From: Pseudomonadota bacterium
Lineage (GTDB): Bacteria; Pseudomonadota; Gammaproteobacteria; Xanthomonadales; Xanthomonadaceae
Direction: 5' to 3'
DNA: 9,460 nt
Assembly (NCBI GenBank): GCA_023453655.1
Contig: JAEXTE010000229.1
Coordinates: forward strand, 1 to 9,460
The translations under genes were made by a program, and so were the position numbers. Shown in pieces: positions 1 to 8,533 of the stretch. The notes under the pieces are model-generated. The model was given only the letters and a program-made list of their open reading frames with translations. It ran no database searches and was not told the DNA's origin. Position 1 is the stretch's first letter. Every line of letters begins with the position of its first letter.

Positions 1-1940
1 CGTCCCGGGTGGTGGTCACCGGGTTCATCGCGCGCGATGCCGAAGGCCGCAGCACCACGCTCGGCCGCAACGGCAGCGACTACTCGGCGGCGATCTTCGC
101 CAACCTGTTCGACGCCGACGAACTGCTGATCTGGACCGACGTCGACGGCGTGCTGTCGGCCGACCCGCGGCTGGTGCCCGACGCGATGGTGCTGCCGACG
201 ATGTCGTACGCGGAAGCCTGCGAGCTGGCCTACTTCGGCGCCAAGGTGCTGCACCCGCAGACCATGGCGCCGGTGCAGTCGCGCGGCATTCCGCTGTGCA
301 TCCGCAACACGCTCAACCCGTCCGCGCCCGGCACCTGGATCCTGCAGGACAACCCGCCGGGCGATGCGGAGCTCTCCCCGGTCAAGGGCCTGACCATCGT
401 CCGCGAGATGGCGGTGCTGGAACTGGCCGGCAACGCGATGGTCGGCGTGCCGGGCACGGCGGAGAAGCTGTTCGCGGCGCTGCACCGCGCCGGCGTGTCG
501 GTGGTGATGATCTCGCAGGGCTCGTCGGAGCATTCGATCTGCTGCGTGATCCGCGACAGCCAGGCCGAGCGCGCCCGCACCGCGGTGGAAGCGGCCTTCG
601 CCGAGGCCATCGCCGACACCCAGGCGCAGGGCGTGCGCCTGACCCGCGGGATCTCGATCCTCGCCGCCGTTGGCGACGGCATGGTCGGCATCCCCGGCGT
701 GGCCGCGCGCCTGTTCGCGGCGCTGGCGCAGGCGCGGGTCAACATCCGCGCGATCGCCCAGGGCTCGAGCGAACGCAACATCTCGGTCGCCATCGCCGAT
801 GCCGACGCCACGCGCGCGCTGCGGGCCGCGCACTCGGCGTTCTGGCTGTCGCCGCAGACCGTGTCGGTCGGCCTGATCGGCCCCGGCCAGGTCGGGCGCG
901 CCCTGCTATCGCAGATGGCGACGGTGCTGCCGCGGCTGCGCGCGACCTCGCAGGTCGACCTGCGCCTGCGCGGCATCGCCAACAGCGGTTACATGGCGCT
1001 GGACCACTTCGCGATCCATCCCGACGAGGCCACCACGCGCCTGACCGGCATGACCACCCAGGCCTTCGATCCCTGCGCGTTCGCGGCGCACATCCGCGCC
1101 GAGCACATCCCGCACGCGCTGATCGTGGACTGCAGCGGCAGCGACGCGATCGCGCGCCATTACCCGGAATGGCTGGCCGCCGGCATCCACGTGGTCACGC
1201 CCAGCAAGCACGCCGGCAGCGGCGACTGGGAGCGCTACGTCGCCATCCGCGAGGCCCAGCGCGGCGGCAGCCGCTTCATGTACGAAGCCACGGGCGGCGC
1301 GGGCCTGCCGGTGATCAGCACGCTGCGCAACCTGCTCGACACCGGCGATACGGTGCTGGCCATCGACGGCATGCTCTCGGGCACCCTGGCGTGGCTGTTC
1401 AACAGCTTCGACGGCAGCCGCCCGTTCTCGGCGCTGGTGCGCGAAGCGCGCGAACTGGGCTATACCGAACCGGACCCGCGCGACGACCTGTCAGGCCTCG
1501 ACGTGGCGCGCAAGCTGGTGATCCTGGCGCGCGAATCCGGCCGCGAACTGTCGCTGGACGACGTCCGCATCGAGAGCCTGGTCCCCGAGCCGCTGCGCGA
1601 CGTGCCGCGCGACGAGTTCCTCGCGCGGCTCGAGGAACTCGATGGGCCGATGCAGCGGCGCCTGGAGGAGGCACGCGCGCAGGACCGCCAGCTGCGCCAC
1701 ATCGCCCACCTGTCCGACGAGGGCGCGCGCGTGGGCGTGGTGGCGCTGCCCGGGGTCCACGCCTGCTGCCATACGCGGCTCACCGACAACCTGGTCCAGT
1801 TCACCACCGGGCGCTACGCGGACAACCCGCTGGTGGTGCAGGGCCCGGGCGCCGGCCCGCAGGTCACCGCGGCCGGCGTGTTCGGCGACGTGCTGGCGAT
1901 CGCGCATTCGCTCAGCGCCGGGGTCGGCGTCCAGGCATGA
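1..1940 (+). CDS. thrA: Bifunctional aspartokinase / homoserine dehydrogenase I, 5'-truncated by window edge
   Basis: Fused enzyme for the first and third steps of threonine synthesis: phosphorylation of aspartate, and NAD(P)H reduction of aspartate semialdehyde to homoserine. The reading frame is open to the left edge (first full codon at 3), so GTG codons near base 9 are internal. About 645 residues are visible and about 180 are missing compared with the ~820-residue E. coli ThrA. Visible parts in order: the end of the kinase domain with GRNGSDY (63-83), WTDVDGV and YFGAKVLHP; two ACT-type regulatory repeats, each keeping QGSSE (516-530 and 759-773), which in the family bind threonine for feedback inhibition; the dehydrogenase Rossmann motif GPGQVG (879-896); TPSKHAG, keeping the first lysine of E. 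coli PNKK but with histidine for the second; GGAGLPVI; and [10 protein letters not shown] (1467-1496). The stop codon overlaps thrB by ATGA. The identity is secure from motif-by-motif similarity and from thrB/thrC downstream; metL is unlikely. Confidence 0.96.
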   Translation, partial: SRVVVTGFIARDAEGRSTTLGRNGSDYSAAIFANLFDADELLIWTDVDGVLSADPRLVPDAMVLPTMSYAEACELAYFGAKVLHPQTMAPVQSRGIPLCIRNTLNPSAPGTWILQDNPPGDAELSPVKGLTIVREMAVLELAGNAMVGVPGTAEKLFAALHRAGVSVVMISQGSSEHSICCVIRDSQAERARTAVEAAFAEAIADTQAQGVRLTRGISILAAVGDGMVGIPGVAARLFAALAQARVNIRAIAQGSSERNISVAIADADATRALRAAHSAFWLSPQTVSVGLIGPGQVGRALLSQMATVLPRLRATSQVDLRLRGIANSGYMALDHFAIHPDEATTRLTGMTTQAFDPCAFAAHIRAEHIPHALIVDCSGSDAIARHYPEWLAAGIHVVTPSKHAGSGDWERYVAIREAQRGGSRFMYEATGGAGLPVISTLRNLLDTGDTVLAIDGMLSGTLAWLFNSFDGSRPFSALVREARELGYTEPDPRDDLSGLDVARKLVILARESGRELSLDDVRIESLVPEPLRDVPRDEFLARLEELDGPMQRRLEEARAQDRQLRHIAHLSDEGARVGVVALPGVHACCHTRLTDNLVQFTTGRYADNPLVVQGPGAGPQVTAAGVFGDVLAIAHSLSAGVGVQA

Positions 1941-2911
1941 GCGGAGCAGTCAGCGCATTCGCGCCCGCCAGCGTCGGCAATATCGGGGTCGGCTTCGACC
2001 TGCTCGGCCATGCGGTCGATGGCCCCCGCGACATCGCCACGGTGCGCCGCATCGACGCGCCCGCAGTGCGCATCGAGTCGATCGATGGCGACATCGCCGG
2101 CGTCGAGCGGCTCCCGCTGGAGGCCGCGCGCAACACCGCCGGCGGCGCCCTGCTCGCCCTGCGCGATGCGCTCGACCTGCCGTTCGGGTTCGCGCTCTCG
2201 CTGCACAAGGGGATTCCGCTGGGTTCGGGCCTCGGCGGCTCGGCGGCCTCGTGCGTGGCCGCCCTGGTCGCGGCCAATGCCCTGCTCGACGCGCCGCTGC
2301 CGCGCGAGGCCTTGTACGGGTTCGCGCTGGACGGCGAGGTGCTCTCCAGCGGCAGCCGCCACGGCGACAACGTGGCGCCGATGCTGCTGGGCGGCGTCAC
2401 CGTGGCCACCGCCAGTCGTGCGCTGCGGATCGAGGTGCCGTCGTGGCTGCACGCGGTGGTGGTGCATCCGGACCAGGTGCTGGAGACGCGACGCTCGCGC
2501 GCGGTGCTGGCCGAACCCTACCGGCTGCCCGACCTCGTGCAGCAGACCGCCCACCTCGCCCAGTTCCTGCTGGGCCTGCAGCGCGGCGACGCGGAGCTGA
2601 TCCGCGACGGCCTGCGCGATGTCCTGGTCGAGCCGAGGCGCGCGCCGCTGATCCCCGGCTTCGCCGCGGTCAAGGCGGCCGCGCTCGACCATGGCGCCCT
2701 GGGTTCGAGCATCTCCGGCGGCGGCCCCAGCGTGTTCGCCTGGTTCGCCTCGCGCGAGCAGGCCGAACGTGCCGCGCCGGCGATGCGGGAGGGATTCGTC
2801 GACGCCGGTTTCGATGCGCGCGCCTACGTGACGCCGGTGGACGCGCAGCGCGCCGACGTGCTCGCGGCGGAACCGCACGCACGCGACGTCAAGCGGGTGG
2901 GAGGCCGGTAG
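1937..2911 (+). CDS. thrB: Homoserine kinase (GHMP family)
   Basis: Phosphorylates homoserine with ATP to O-phosphohomoserine, the substrate of threonine synthase, in the cytoplasm. The 324-residue product is slightly longer than E. coli ThrB (310). The three GHMP signatures are present: the N-terminal [16 protein letters not shown] (residues 9-24), the glycine-rich phosphate loop [12 protein letters not shown] (94-105), and the C-terminal [14 protein letters not shown] (257-270). The C-terminal tail of about 20 residues (from roughly 303) is basic and Ala-rich and probably poorly conserved. The ATG at 1937 shares ATGA with the thrA stop, and there is no good Shine-Dalgarno sequence, so translational coupling to thrA is likely. 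The open frame runs far upstream inside thrA, but only this start gives the family N terminus. Confidence 0.96.
   Translation: MSGAVSAFAPASVGNIGVGFDLLGHAVDGPRDIATVRRIDAPAVRIESIDGDIAGVERLPLEAARNTAGGALLALRDALDLPFGFALSLHKGIPLGSGLGGSAASCVAALVAANALLDAPLPREALYGFALDGEVLSSGSRHGDNVAPMLLGGVTVATASRALRIEVPSWLHAVVVHPDQVLETRRSRAVLAEPYRLPDLVQQTAHLAQFLLGLQRGDAELIRDGLRDVLVEPRRAPLIPGFAAVKAAALDHGALGSSISGGGPSVFAWFASREQAERAAPAMREGFVDAGFDARAYVTPVDAQRADVLAAEPHARDVKRVGGR
2899..2904 (+). promoter_or_regulatory. Ribosome binding site of thrC
   Basis: GGGAGG lies inside the last codons of thrB, 13 bases before the thrC ATG. The spacing is longer than ideal. It is the only purine-rich Shine-Dalgarno-like sequence before this start and supports ATG 2918. 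Confidence 0.5.
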
Positions 2912-2917
2912 CACACC

Positions 2918-4216
2918 ATGCAGTTCGTCAGCACCCGCGGGCGCACCGCCCCGACTCCGATCGACGCCGCGCTGGTCGCCGGCCTCGCGCCCGACGGCGG
3001 CCTCTACGTGCCCGGATCGATCCCGACGGTCGATTTCTCCGCGCCCGATCCACGGCTGTCCGGGACGGCGCTGCGCACTCTGGCGCCTTACTTCGTCGAC
3101 TCCGCGCTGAGCGTGCGGCTGGCGCGGATCTGCGCCGACGCGTTCTCGTTCGAGGCGCCGCTGCGCCCGCTGGCGGGCGCGGGTGACCACGTGCTCGAGC
3201 TGTTCCACGGGCCGACGGCGGCGTTCAAGGATTACGCCGCGCGGTTCCTGGCGCGTGCGCTCGAAGGCTTGCGCGATCCCGCTGCGCCGCCCACCACCAT
3301 CGTCGTGGCCACCTCGGGCGACACCGGCGCGGCGGTGGCCTCGGCCTTCCACCGGCGTCCGGGCTTTCGCGTGGTGATCCTGTACCCGGACGGCATGGTC
3401 TCGCCGCGACAGGCCCACGGACTCGGCTGCTGGGGCGACAACGTCGAAGCGTTCCGCGTCGACGGCAGCTTCGACGACTGCCAGCGCCTGGCCAAGCAGG
3501 CGCTTGCCGACGAGGCGCTGCGCGCACGGGTGCCGCTGGGCTCGGCCAACAGCATCAGCCTGGGGCGGCTGCTGCCGCAGGCGGCCTATTACGCGCACGC
3601 GGCCAGCCACTTCCATGCCGCGCATGGGCGCCTGCTCCATGTCGTCGTGCCCACCGGCAACCTCGGCAACGCCAGCGCCGCCTTCGTCGCGCGCACGATG
3701 GGCGCGCCGGTCGGCGAGATCCGCCTGGCCTGCAACGCCAACGACACCCTGCCGCGCTATTTCGCCGGCGGCGACTACGCGCCGGCGGCGACGCGCGCCA
3801 CCCTGGCCAACGCCATGGACGTGGGCGCGCCCAGCAACTTCGAGCGGCTGCGCCACTGGCACGCGGACGATGCGGCGCTGCGCGCGGCCTTCGTGGCCGA
3901 GGCGGTGGACGACGCGACCATCAGCGAGGTGGTGCGCGATGCGCCGCAACGCCACGGCATCGTCGCCTGCCCGCACACGGCCACCGCGCTGAAGCTGCTG
4001 CAGGACCTGCGCGCCGCTGGCGACACGCGCGACTGGGCGGTGGTCGCGACCGCGCACCCGGCCAAGTTCGAGGGCATCGTCGAGCCGCTGGTGGGACATG
4101 TGGTGGAACCGCCGCCGGCGCTGGCCGAATGCCTGGCGCGCCCCGCGCATGCCCGGGCGCTGGCCGCCGACTACGACGCCCTGCGCGCGATACTGGTTCC
4201 GGCCGCTGGAGGCTAG
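2918..4216 (+). CDS. thrC: Threonine synthase
   Basis: PLP-dependent lyase converting O-phosphohomoserine to threonine and phosphate, the last step of the pathway. The product is 432 residues (E. coli ThrC 428). Visible signatures: the N-terminal MQFVSTRG and LAPDGGLYVP; the PLP lysine in HGPTAAFKDYAARF (Lys104); VATSGDTGAAVA (about 130-141), which contacts the cofactor; NSISLGRLLPQ; the phosphate-binding loop PTGNLGN (245-251); and AMDVGAPSNFER (299-310). The match to the E. coli-type short threonine synthases is nearly collinear. ATG 2918 lies 6 bases after the thrB stop. GGGAGG at 2899-2904 is a reasonable ribosome site, though about 13 bases from the ATG. The stop (TAG, 4214-4216) overlaps that of pepP on the other strand, so there is no room for a terminator before the opposing gene. 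Confidence 0.96.
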   Translation: MQFVSTRGRTAPTPIDAALVAGLAPDGGLYVPGSIPTVDFSAPDPRLSGTALRTLAPYFVDSALSVRLARICADAFSFEAPLRPLAGAGDHVLELFHGPTAAFKDYAARFLARALEGLRDPAAPPTTIVVATSGDTGAAVASAFHRRPGFRVVILYPDGMVSPRQAHGLGCWGDNVEAFRVDGSFDDCQRLAKQALADEALRARVPLGSANSISLGRLLPQAAYYAHAASHFHAAHGRLLHVVVPTGNLGNASAAFVARTMGAPVGEIRLACNANDTLPRYFAGGDYAPAATRATLANAMDVGAPSNFERLRHWHADDAALRAAFVAEAVDDATISEVVRDAPQRHGIVACPHTATALKLLQDLRAAGDTRDWAVVATAHPAKFEGIVEPLVGHVVEPPPALAECLARPAHARALAADYDALRAILVPAAGG

Positions 4217-5556
4217 CGGGCGAGGGCCGCCCGGCCGTCGGCCATGAACGCCTCGATCTCGTCGGCGCTGCGCGCCAGGCCCGTGGTCAGCACCTCGTGG
4301 CCGTCGCGGGTGATCGCCACGTCGTCCTCGGTGCGGATGCCGATGCCGCGCCACCTCGCGGCCACCGAGGTGTCGTCCACCGGCACGTAGAGGCCGGGCT
4401 CGATGGTGAACACCATGCCCGGCTCGAGCAGGCGCGATTCGCCGTCGATGCGGTAGTCGCCGACGTCGTGCACGTCCAGGCCCAGCCAGTGTCCGGTCTT
4501 GTGCCGGTAGTAGCGCTTGTAGCTGCCGTCGGCGATGTTCTTCTCCAGCCTGCCCTTGAGCAGGCCTAGCCGCAGCAGGCCCTCGGTCAGCGTCTCCACC
4601 GCGGCGTTGTGCCCGGCCTCGTACGGCACGCCCGGCCGCGCCTGGGCCAGCGCCGCGGCGTGCGCCTCGCCGACCAGGTCGTGCAGCGCCCGCTGCGCGG
4701 CGCTGAAGCGGCCGTTGGCCGGGAACGTACGGGTGATGTCGGCAGCATAGCCACGGTACTCGGCGCCCGCGTCGACCAAGACCAGGTCACCGTCGCGCGC
4801 CTGGCCGCGGTTGTCGCGGTAGTGCAGCACGCAGGCGTTGGCGCCCGCGCCGACGATGCTCGAATACGCCGGCTCCGCATCGGCGGCGCGGAACACGCGC
4901 TCCAGTTCGGCCTGCAGCACGTACTCGTGCACACCGGGTCGCGCGGCATGCATCGCGGCCTCGTGCGCCTGCACGCTGATCCTGGCCGCATGGCGCATCA
5001 GCTTCAGTTCGTCGCGCGTCTTGAACAGGCGCATCTCGTCGAGCAGGTGCCCCAGCTCGAGGAACTCGTGCGGCGGTTGGGCGCCGAGACGCACCTGCGC
5101 GCGCACCCGGTTGAGCCAGCCGATCAGCTTGAGGTCGAACTCGGTGTCGCGGCCGAAGTGGTAGTAGACGCGGGTGCGGCCTTCCAGCAGGCCCGGCAGG
5201 ATCTCGTCGAGGTCGTCGATCGGATAGGCATCGTCCATGCCGTAGCCTTCGACCGCGCCCTCCGGGCCAGCGCGCGGGCCATCCCAGCCTTCGCGTTCGG
5301 GATCGCGCTCGCGGCAGAACAGCAGCGTCTCGCCGTGCGCACGGCCCGGCACCAGGACCAGCACCGCCTCGGGTTCGGGGAAGCCGGTCAGGTACCACAG
5401 GTCGGAGTCCTGCCGGTACGGATACAGGGTGTCGCGGCTGCGCACGCGCTCGGGCGCGGCCGGCAGCACCAGGATCGCGTCGTCGCCGGCCATGCGCATC
5501 AGCTGGCGCCGGCGGCGGGCGTAAGCCTGCGCCGTGATCCCGGCGGAAGGGCGCAT
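4213..5556 (-). CDS. pepP: Xaa-Pro aminopeptidase (aminopeptidase P)
   Basis: Dimetal peptidase of the pita-bread fold (M24B) that removes an N-terminal residue preceding proline; cytoplasmic. With the chosen start it has 447 residues (E. coli PepP 441). The N-terminal non-catalytic domain includes YPYRQDSDLWYLTGFPEPEA (45-64). The catalytic domain keeps all five metal ligands: Asp262 in LVDAG, Asp273 in AADITRTFP, His356 in GHWLGLDVHD, Glu386 in TIEPGLY and Glu410 in RTEDD. Their spacing is almost identical to E. coli D260, D271, H354, E383 and E406. The frame is open to an ATG at 5607, but the extra 17 residues are Pro/Ala-rich translation of a GGC tract and do not align with the family. 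ATG 5556, preceded by GGGG at 9 bases, gives MRPSAGITAQAYARRRRQL, matching the family N terminus; ATG 5571 is an alternative. It lies downstream of the UPF0149 gene, probably in the same transcript. The usual next gene, ubiH, is replaced by convergent thrC. Confidence 0.93.
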   Translation of the reverse strand: MRPSAGITAQAYARRRRQLMRMAGDDAILVLPAAPERVRSRDTLYPYRQDSDLWYLTGFPEPEAVLVLVPGRAHGETLLFCRERDPEREGWDGPRAGPEGAVEGYGMDDAYPIDDLDEILPGLLEGRTRVYYHFGRDTEFDLKLIGWLNRVRAQVRLGAQPPHEFLELGHLLDEMRLFKTRDELKLMRHAARISVQAHEAAMHAARPGVHEYVLQAELERVFRAADAEPAYSSIVGAGANACVLHYRDNRGQARDGDLVLVDAGAEYRGYAADITRTFPANGRFSAAQRALHDLVGEAHAAALAQARPGVPYEAGHNAAVETLTEGLLRLGLLKGRLEKNIADGSYKRYYRHKTGHWLGLDVHDVGDYRIDGESRLLEPGMVFTIEPGLYVPVDDTSVAARWRGIGIRTEDDVAITRDGHEVLTTGLARSADEIEAFMADGRAALAR

Positions 5557-5576
5557 CAGCGCACGCCCCATGGCGT

Positions 5577-5600
5577 GGCGGGCGGCGGCGGGCGGCGGCC
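5577..5600. repeat. GGC-rich low-complexity tract between the UPF0149 gene and pepP
   Basis: Nearly pure GGC/GGGC repetition lies in the 66-base gap between the UPF0149 stop (5623) and the preferred pepP start (5556). On the minus strand it would be translated as a Pro/Ala stretch if pepP began at 5607. That composition is the main reason to regard it as untranslated leader. I see no terminator or promoter in the gap. Confidence 0.45.
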
Positions 5601-5622
5601 GTGACATGCGGACATCGGCGAG

Positions 5623-6168
5623 CTAGTTCAGGCGGGCGCGGTGGCGCGGCCCCATGGCGCAGTCGCCGTGCAGCAGCAGCACCGCGACGCGCACGTATTC
5701 CTCGATCTCGGCCAGCGCGTCCTCGTCTTCCTCGTCGCCGCCTTCCTCGGGCGCCGCCGAGGACAGCCGGACCAGGGCCGCCAGGGCTTCCTGGCCTTCC
5801 GCCGACAGCGGCGGGCTGGCCCCGGCCGCCAGGCCGAAGCCGCCGACGAAGCCGCGGCACCAGTCGAACAGGGCGCCGCTGCGCTCGTAGAGGCTGGCCT
5901 CGGCCGCGGGCAGCAGCAGCTCGAAGCCGAACTCGCGGTCCTCCAGCTGCGCCGCGCTGGCCTCGCGCAGCCGGTCGAGCACATCGCCCTCGGCGACCGC
6001 TTCGATCCCGTCGTCGGCCAGTACCTGCGCCAGCCACTCGGGCCCCTGGGCGCCGCCACCGGCCAGCCAGCCGCACAGGCCGCCGTGCAGCTCGCTGGCG
6101 CTGGCGCCGAGCTGGCGGCTGCGGCTTGCCGATTCGACGTCCTGCAGTGGGGGCAAGGCCTTGGGCAC
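5623..6168 (-). CDS. ygfB: UPF0149 / YgfB-family protein
   Basis: Small, acidic, all-helical protein of the UPF0149 (YgfB) family; the biochemical function is not established in most bacteria. In Pseudomonas aeruginosa the homologue has been reported to influence expression of a peptidoglycan amidase (ampDh3). With a GTG start at 6168 the product has 181 residues (E. coli YgfB about 190). Family features visible: ASELHGGLCGWLAGGG (about 24-39; E. coli has a Thr-Pro-Ala-Glu-Met-His-Gly type element here), LEDREFGFELLLP (75-87), FDWCRGFVGGFGLA (101-114), an acidic run EEGGDEEDED (141-150), and EIEEYVRVAVLLLH (154-167). The start is uncertain: the frame continues upstream with Arg/Ser-rich, shadow-like composition, no ATG gives a sensible N terminus, and a TTG at 6156 is also possible. 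It is followed by pepP and is divergent from the cyclic-di-GMP gene. Confidence 0.9.
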   Translation of the reverse strand: MPKALPPLQDVESASRSRQLGASASELHGGLCGWLAGGGAQGPEWLAQVLADDGIEAVAEGDVLDRLREASAAQLEDREFGFELLLPAAEASLYERSGALFDWCRGFVGGFGLAAGASPPLSAEGQEALAALVRLSSAAPEEGGDEEDEDALAEIEEYVRVAVLLLHGDCAMGPRHRARLN

Positions 6169-6197
6169 GAGGCGCGGTTTCCGGGCGGGGGCCGCCA

Positions 6198-6203
6198 AGT
6201 CTA
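6198..6203 (-). promoter_or_regulatory. Possible -10 element for the UPF0149-pepP unit
   Basis: Read on the minus strand, TAGACT (4 of 6 matches to TATAAT) lies 29 bases before the GTG start. No convincing -35 hexamer sits at the right distance, so the call rests on one weak hexamer in an otherwise GC-rich divergent gap. Confidence 0.25.
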
Positions 6204-6257
6204 GAACGTCGACGCCAGCCGCGCATGCCGCACGGTCCGTGAAGGCGATACCCGCGC

Positions 6258-6287
6258 TTGGCGCCGGGCCGCGCGGGCGCCTACACT
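6258..6287 (+). promoter_or_regulatory. Candidate sigma-70 promoter of the GGDEF-EAL gene
   Basis: TTGGCG (6258-6263) and TACACT (6282-6287) are separated by 18 bases, giving 4 of 6 matches in each hexamer. Transcription would begin near 6294. This lies in the 157-base divergent gap between the UPF0149 start and the plus-strand gene, which holds no other gene. It favours the GTG start at 6326 over ATG 6302, which would leave a leader of only about 8 bases with no ribosome site. Confidence 0.45.
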
Positions 6288-6325
6288 CGTCATGTCCATG
6301 AATGCAGCGCGCAGGGGTTCTCCGC

Positions 6326-8533
6326 GTGTCGACCAATCCGGGGGATCTCCAGCTCATGGGCGCGGCCGCCGCCGTGTCGGTGCTGCTGGTCGCACTGGTG
6401 GTCCTGATCGTGCGCCGCCGCCAGAGCGAGCGCTCGCACCTCGCCCGCCTGCGCGACCGCGAAGAGCGGCTGAAGCTGGCCCTGTGGGCCACCGGCGAGC
6501 GCTACTGGGACTACGACCTGGCCAGCGGCCGGGTCAACCGGCTGGCGCTGGAGACGCACGAGCCCGGCGGCCAGCTCGACGAGGACATCGTCGAGATCGG
6601 CGCCATCATCCATCCCGACGACCTGCCGATGGTGCGCCAGCGCATCGCCGAATACATCGCCGGCGATACCGACACCCTGCTGGCGGAACTGCGCGTCCAG
6701 CGCGAGGGCGAGTGGGTGTGGATGCGCGCGCGCGGGCGCGCGGTGGCGCGCGATGAACACGGCCGGGTGCTGCGCATCGCCGGCACCGCGCTCAACATCA
6801 CCGGCACGCGCGCGGCCGAGCGCGAGCTGCGCATCTCCAGCGAGGTGCTGCGCAGCATGAACGAGGCGGTGGTGGTGGTCGACCGCAACTTCGACTTCGT
6901 CTCGGTCAATCCCGCCTTCCTGCGCATGACCGGTTACGACGAGGACGAGGTGGTCGGCCGCAATGCCAGCATCCTCGACAGCCTCCAGCACGACAGCGCC
7001 TTCTACCAGCACATCCGCGAGCAGATCCGGCGCAAAGGCCGCTGGACCGGCGAGATCTGGCAGCGGCGCAAGGACGGCGAGGAGTTCCTCTGCCAGATCG
7101 AGACCAGCACCGTCCATGACAAGAACGGCCAGCTGATCCTGTACGTGATTGTGCTCAACGACATCACCCAGCAGAAGCGCGCCGAGCAGGAACTGCGCTA
7201 CCTGGCCAACTTCGACACCCTGACCAATCTGCCCAACCGTTCGCTGCTGTCCGAACGCCTGTCGCGGGCGATCGTGCGCGCGCACCGCGAGGACAACCGC
7301 ATCGCGGTGCTGTTCCTCGACCTGGACCGGTTCAAGGACGTCAACGACTCGCTCGGCCACGCCGCCGGCGACCGCATCCTGCGCGCCGCCGCCGCGCGCC
7401 TGCAGCAGACCGGGGGCATGCACCACACCGTGGCGCGCCTGGGCGGCGACGAGTTCACCGTGGTGCTGGAGAACCTGGAAGCGCCGGAAGAAGCCGACCG
7501 GGTGGCGCGCGAGATCTTCATGGCGTTCGAGGCACCGCTGCTGCTCGACGACCGCCGCGAGATCGCGATCTCGCCCTCGATCGGCATCAGCCTCTATCCC
7601 GACCACGCGCACGTGCCGACCGAACTGCTCAAGCAGGCCGACACCGCGATGTACCAGGCCAAGGCCGCCGGCCGCCGCACCTTCATGCGCTACGACGATG
7701 CGATGGACGTGGTGGTGCGCCAGCGCGCGACCATCTCCGGCGCGCTGCGCAAGGTGCTCGACCGCGGCGAGCTGCACCTGGTGTTCCAGCCGCAGCTGGC
7801 GCTGGCCGAGGGCCGCATCACCGGCGTCGAGGCGCTGCTGCGCTGGAACAGCGACGAGCACGGCGAGATCCCGCCCTCGGACTTCATCCCGATGGCCGAG
7901 GAAAGCGGGCTGATCCTGGAGATCGGCGAGTGGGTGCTGCGCGAGGCCTGCCTGACCCTGCAGCGCTGGCGCCAGCACGGCCTGACCGACCTCACCGTCT
8001 CGGTCAACGTCTCGGTGCTGCAGCTGTTGCGCGGCGACTTTCCCGAGGTGGTGAGCCGGGTGCTGGCCGATATCGACCTGCCGCCGAGCATGCTCGAGCT
8101 GGAGCTGACCGAGAGCGTGCTGATGGCCAACGCCGAGCACGCTGCGGCCAAGCTGCAGTCGTTCCGCGAACTCGGCGTGTCGCTGGCGATCGACGACTTC
8201 GGCACCGGCTATTCCTCGCTGGCCTACCTCAAGCGCCTGCCGATCACCACCATCAAGATCGACAAGGCCTTCATCGGGGACCTCACCCACGACCCGGAAG
8301 ACGCGGCGATCACCAGCACCGTCATCACCATGGCCCATTCGCTGGGCCTGAACGTGGTCGCCGAGGGCGTGGAGACCGAAGCCCAGGTGCGCTTCCTGCG
8401 CGACCACCGCTGCGACGAGGTCCAGGGGTTCTGGCTGTCGCGGCCGCTGGAGGCGCACGCCTGCCTGGCCTTCATCCGCAACTGGCGCCCGGGCCGGGAA
8501 CAGGTCGCGCCGGCGGCCGCCACCGCGCCTTGA
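6326..8533 (+). CDS. Membrane-anchored PAS-PAS-GGDEF-EAL cyclic-di-GMP enzyme
   Basis: Predicted to turn over the second messenger cyclic-di-GMP at the inner membrane. With GTG 6326 (AGGGG 8 bases upstream) it has 735 residues; ATG 6302 would add 8, and ATG 6356 would remove 10. Order: one transmembrane helix (about 12-29) followed by RRR; a first PAS fold (about 45-165); a second PAS (about 172-285) with VNPAFLRMTGYDEDEVVG; GGDEF (about 290-455) with FDTLTNLPNR, LDLDRFKDVND and intact GGDEF (373-377); EAL (about 470-720) with VEALLRW (EAL at 502-504), Asn561, ELTES (593-597), DDFGTGYSSL (623-632), KID with Lys644, EGVET (680-684) and Gln700-Gly. All catalytic EAL positions I can recall are kept, so phosphodiesterase activity is likely. 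The GGDEF signature is intact but the inhibitory RxxD site is absent (MHHT at 365-368). The E. coli PdeR class is similar but has one PAS. The PAS ligand is unknown. Confidence 0.92.
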   Translation: MSTNPGDLQLMGAAAAVSVLLVALVVLIVRRRQSERSHLARLRDREERLKLALWATGERYWDYDLASGRVNRLALETHEPGGQLDEDIVEIGAIIHPDDLPMVRQRIAEYIAGDTDTLLAELRVQREGEWVWMRARGRAVARDEHGRVLRIAGTALNITGTRAAERELRISSEVLRSMNEAVVVVDRNFDFVSVNPAFLRMTGYDEDEVVGRNASILDSLQHDSAFYQHIREQIRRKGRWTGEIWQRRKDGEEFLCQIETSTVHDKNGQLILYVIVLNDITQQKRAEQELRYLANFDTLTNLPNRSLLSERLSRAIVRAHREDNRIAVLFLDLDRFKDVNDSLGHAAGDRILRAAAARLQQTGGMHHTVARLGGDEFTVVLENLEAPEEADRVAREIFMAFEAPLLLDDRREIAISPSIGISLYPDHAHVPTELLKQADTAMYQAKAAGRRTFMRYDDAMDVVVRQRATISGALRKVLDRGELHLVFQPQLALAEGRITGVEALLRWNSDEHGEIPPSDFIPMAEESGLILEIGEWVLREACLTLQRWRQHGLTDLTVSVNVSVLQLLRGDFPEVVSRVLADIDLPPSMLELELTESVLMANAEHAAAKLQSFRELGVSLAIDDFGTGYSSLAYLKRLPITTIKIDKAFIGDLTHDPEDAAITSTVITMAHSLGLNVVAEGVETEAQVRFLRDHRCDEVQGFWLSRPLEAHACLAFIRNWRPGREQVAPAAATAP

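Noticed and set aside
296..1936. Long plus-strand open frame running into thrB from inside thrA, which could suggest a much larger ThrB fusion
   Set aside because: The upstream part is Arg/Pro/Ala-rich frame-shifted thrA sequence. Homoserine kinase similarity begins only at the ATG at 1937.
1642..3186. A 514-codon plus-strand frame overlapping thrA, thrB and thrC
   Set aside because: Arg/Ala/Pro-rich out-of-frame translation of genes with strong motif matches in other frames.
4217..4260. GGCC-rich inverted repeats just past the thrC stop as a terminator
   Set aside because: Stems are only about 4 bases, no T tract follows, and the sequence is inside pepP coding DNA.
1814..4354. An 846-codon minus-strand open frame opposite thrB and thrC
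   Set aside because: Shadow of the threonine operon. It is Arg/Gly/His-rich with no recognisable domain, and crosses three real genes.
5557..5607. N-terminal extension of PepP from the ATG at 5607
   Set aside because: It encodes Pro/Ala/Arg from a GGC tract and does not match the family N terminus, which aligns from the ATG at 5556.
6292..6756. Plus-strand ORF of 154 codons starting at the ATG just after the TACACT hexamer
   Set aside because: Its start fits a leaderless message, but the translation is low-complexity Arg/Ala/Gly and overlaps the PAS-GGDEF-EAL frame, which has clear domains.
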